From the NCBI RefSeq assembly GCF_000763385.1, contig NZ_JQFA01000002.1, positions 3,596,001-3,660,000 of the forward strand: DNA of 64,000 nucleotides, in the 5' to 3' direction. Below, piece by piece: positions 63,733 through 64,000 of this stretch; the stretch's first letter is position 1, and every line of letters begins with the position of its first letter. Both the position numbers and the translations under genes were made by a program. The notes beneath the pieces are model-generated. The model had not been told where the DNA came from. It saw nothing but the letters and a program-made list of their open reading frames with translations, and did not search any database. The DNA is from Leptolyngbya sp. KIOST-1. Its GTDB lineage: Bacteria > Cyanobacteriota > Cyanobacteriia > Phormidesmidales > Phormidesmidaceae.

Positions 63733-64000
63733 CTACCCCAATAGTTCCAAGTTGCGGACTGCCCCCCGGTCGGCGCTGGTGGCCAGCAGCGCGTAGGCCT
63801 TGAGGGCAGCAGTCACCCGGCGCTGGCGGGGTTGGGCGGGCTGCCAGGCGGCATCGCCCTTGGCCATTTTGGCGGCGCGGCGCTGAGCCAGTTCGTCGTC
63901 GGAAATCGCCAGGTTTATGGTGCGGTTGGGGATGTCGATAACGATGCGATCGCCCTCTTCCACCAGGGCAATGTTGCCGCCCGCTGCGGCCTCCGGCGAC
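63733..64000 (-). CDS. ilvD: Dihydroxy-acid dehydratase, C-terminal end (partial)
   Basis: The frame runs off the window edge. The visible 88 residues read [20 protein letters not shown], then [36 protein letters not shown] and the highly conserved end [15 protein letters not shown]. This is the C-terminal part of IlvD, the 2Fe-2S (or 4Fe-4S) enzyme that makes the 2-oxo acids before valine, leucine and isoleucine. The stop is TAG at 63733-63735. Confidence 0.95.
   Translation of the reverse strand, partial: SPEAAAGGNIALVEEGDRIVIDIPNRTINLAISDDELAQRRAAKMAKGDAAWQPAQPRQRRVTAALKAYALLATSADRGAVRNLELLG

Overview
The window is chromosomal DNA from a GC-rich cyanobacterium. The palindrome GCGATCGC (HIP1) occurs throughout, and there are cyanobacterial marker genes: a PAM68-type photosystem II assembly protein beside rpsO, a Psb35-like protein, cyanophycinase, a Ycf63/MlaE permease, CynABDS and an Npun_F0494-type protein. 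Intergenic C-rich tandem motifs and short palindromic repeats resemble those of filamentous Leptolyngbya/Nodosilinea-type genomes, but the genus cannot be fixed from sequence alone. No tRNA, rRNA or CRISPR array was seen.

Layout. 1-2.0 kb: end of a coiled-coil gene, ruvA, rpsO, PAM68. 2.0-7.9 kb: a minus-strand run of conserved cyanobacterial proteins of unknown function (a PilB/GspE N-domain-like protein, a large secreted protein, a lipoprotein, two small membrane proteins). 8.4-11 kb: MlaE-type permease, pentapeptide protein, Psb35-like gene and a strong terminator followed by a dispersed repeat. 11.1-22.6 kb: Rad50/SbcC-like ATPase without a zinc hook, a caspase-STAND protein, a DUF456 protein, an EamA exporter, a kinase with WD40-like repeats, and cyanophycinase. 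22.7-28.2 kb: trmD, ispF, a BON-like protein, a lone sugar-ABC permease, cobQ and an Npun_F0494-type gene.

28.3-35.1 kb is the most interesting part. An NtcA-type box is followed by a guanidine-I (ykkC) riboswitch with a competing terminator hairpin. It leads into glnT (type III glutamine-synthetase-like), a three-gene NitT/TauT-type ABC importer, a Rieske mononuclear-iron oxygenase and an unrecognised 221-residue protein. No guanidine hydrolase or urea/guanidine carboxylase lies in the cluster, so it may be an oxygenase-based route for using guanidine or substituted guanidines as nitrogen source.

35.2-50.5 kb: glgX, a TPP riboswitch with thiC, a cyclase/kinase fusion, a PhnD-like lipoprotein, a thiol-redox protein, a tyrosine-phosphatase-like protein with a shortened P-loop, Ada, a J-domain protein, an RluA-family protein lacking the catalytic Asp, GNAT and pentapeptide proteins, and a GHL10-type glycoside hydrolase. 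50.7-58.2 kb: a PAS-histidine kinase and a divergent AraC-type response regulator, then a cyanate uptake and degradation operon (cynABD, cynS) and a DUF1348 gene. 58.2-60.9 kb is an AT-richer accessory patch with hairpins, genes interrupted by amber codons, a UPF0175 antitoxin-like gene and a Uma2 gene. 61-64 kb: htpX, a second dispersed-repeat copy, a MITE-like element, a glycine-zipper protein with an internal duplication, and the 3' end of ilvD.

Two separate NitT/TauT-type importers (guanidine-controlled and cyanate-linked), type III GS, cynS and cyanophycinase give the window a clear nitrogen-scavenging and nitrogen-storage theme.
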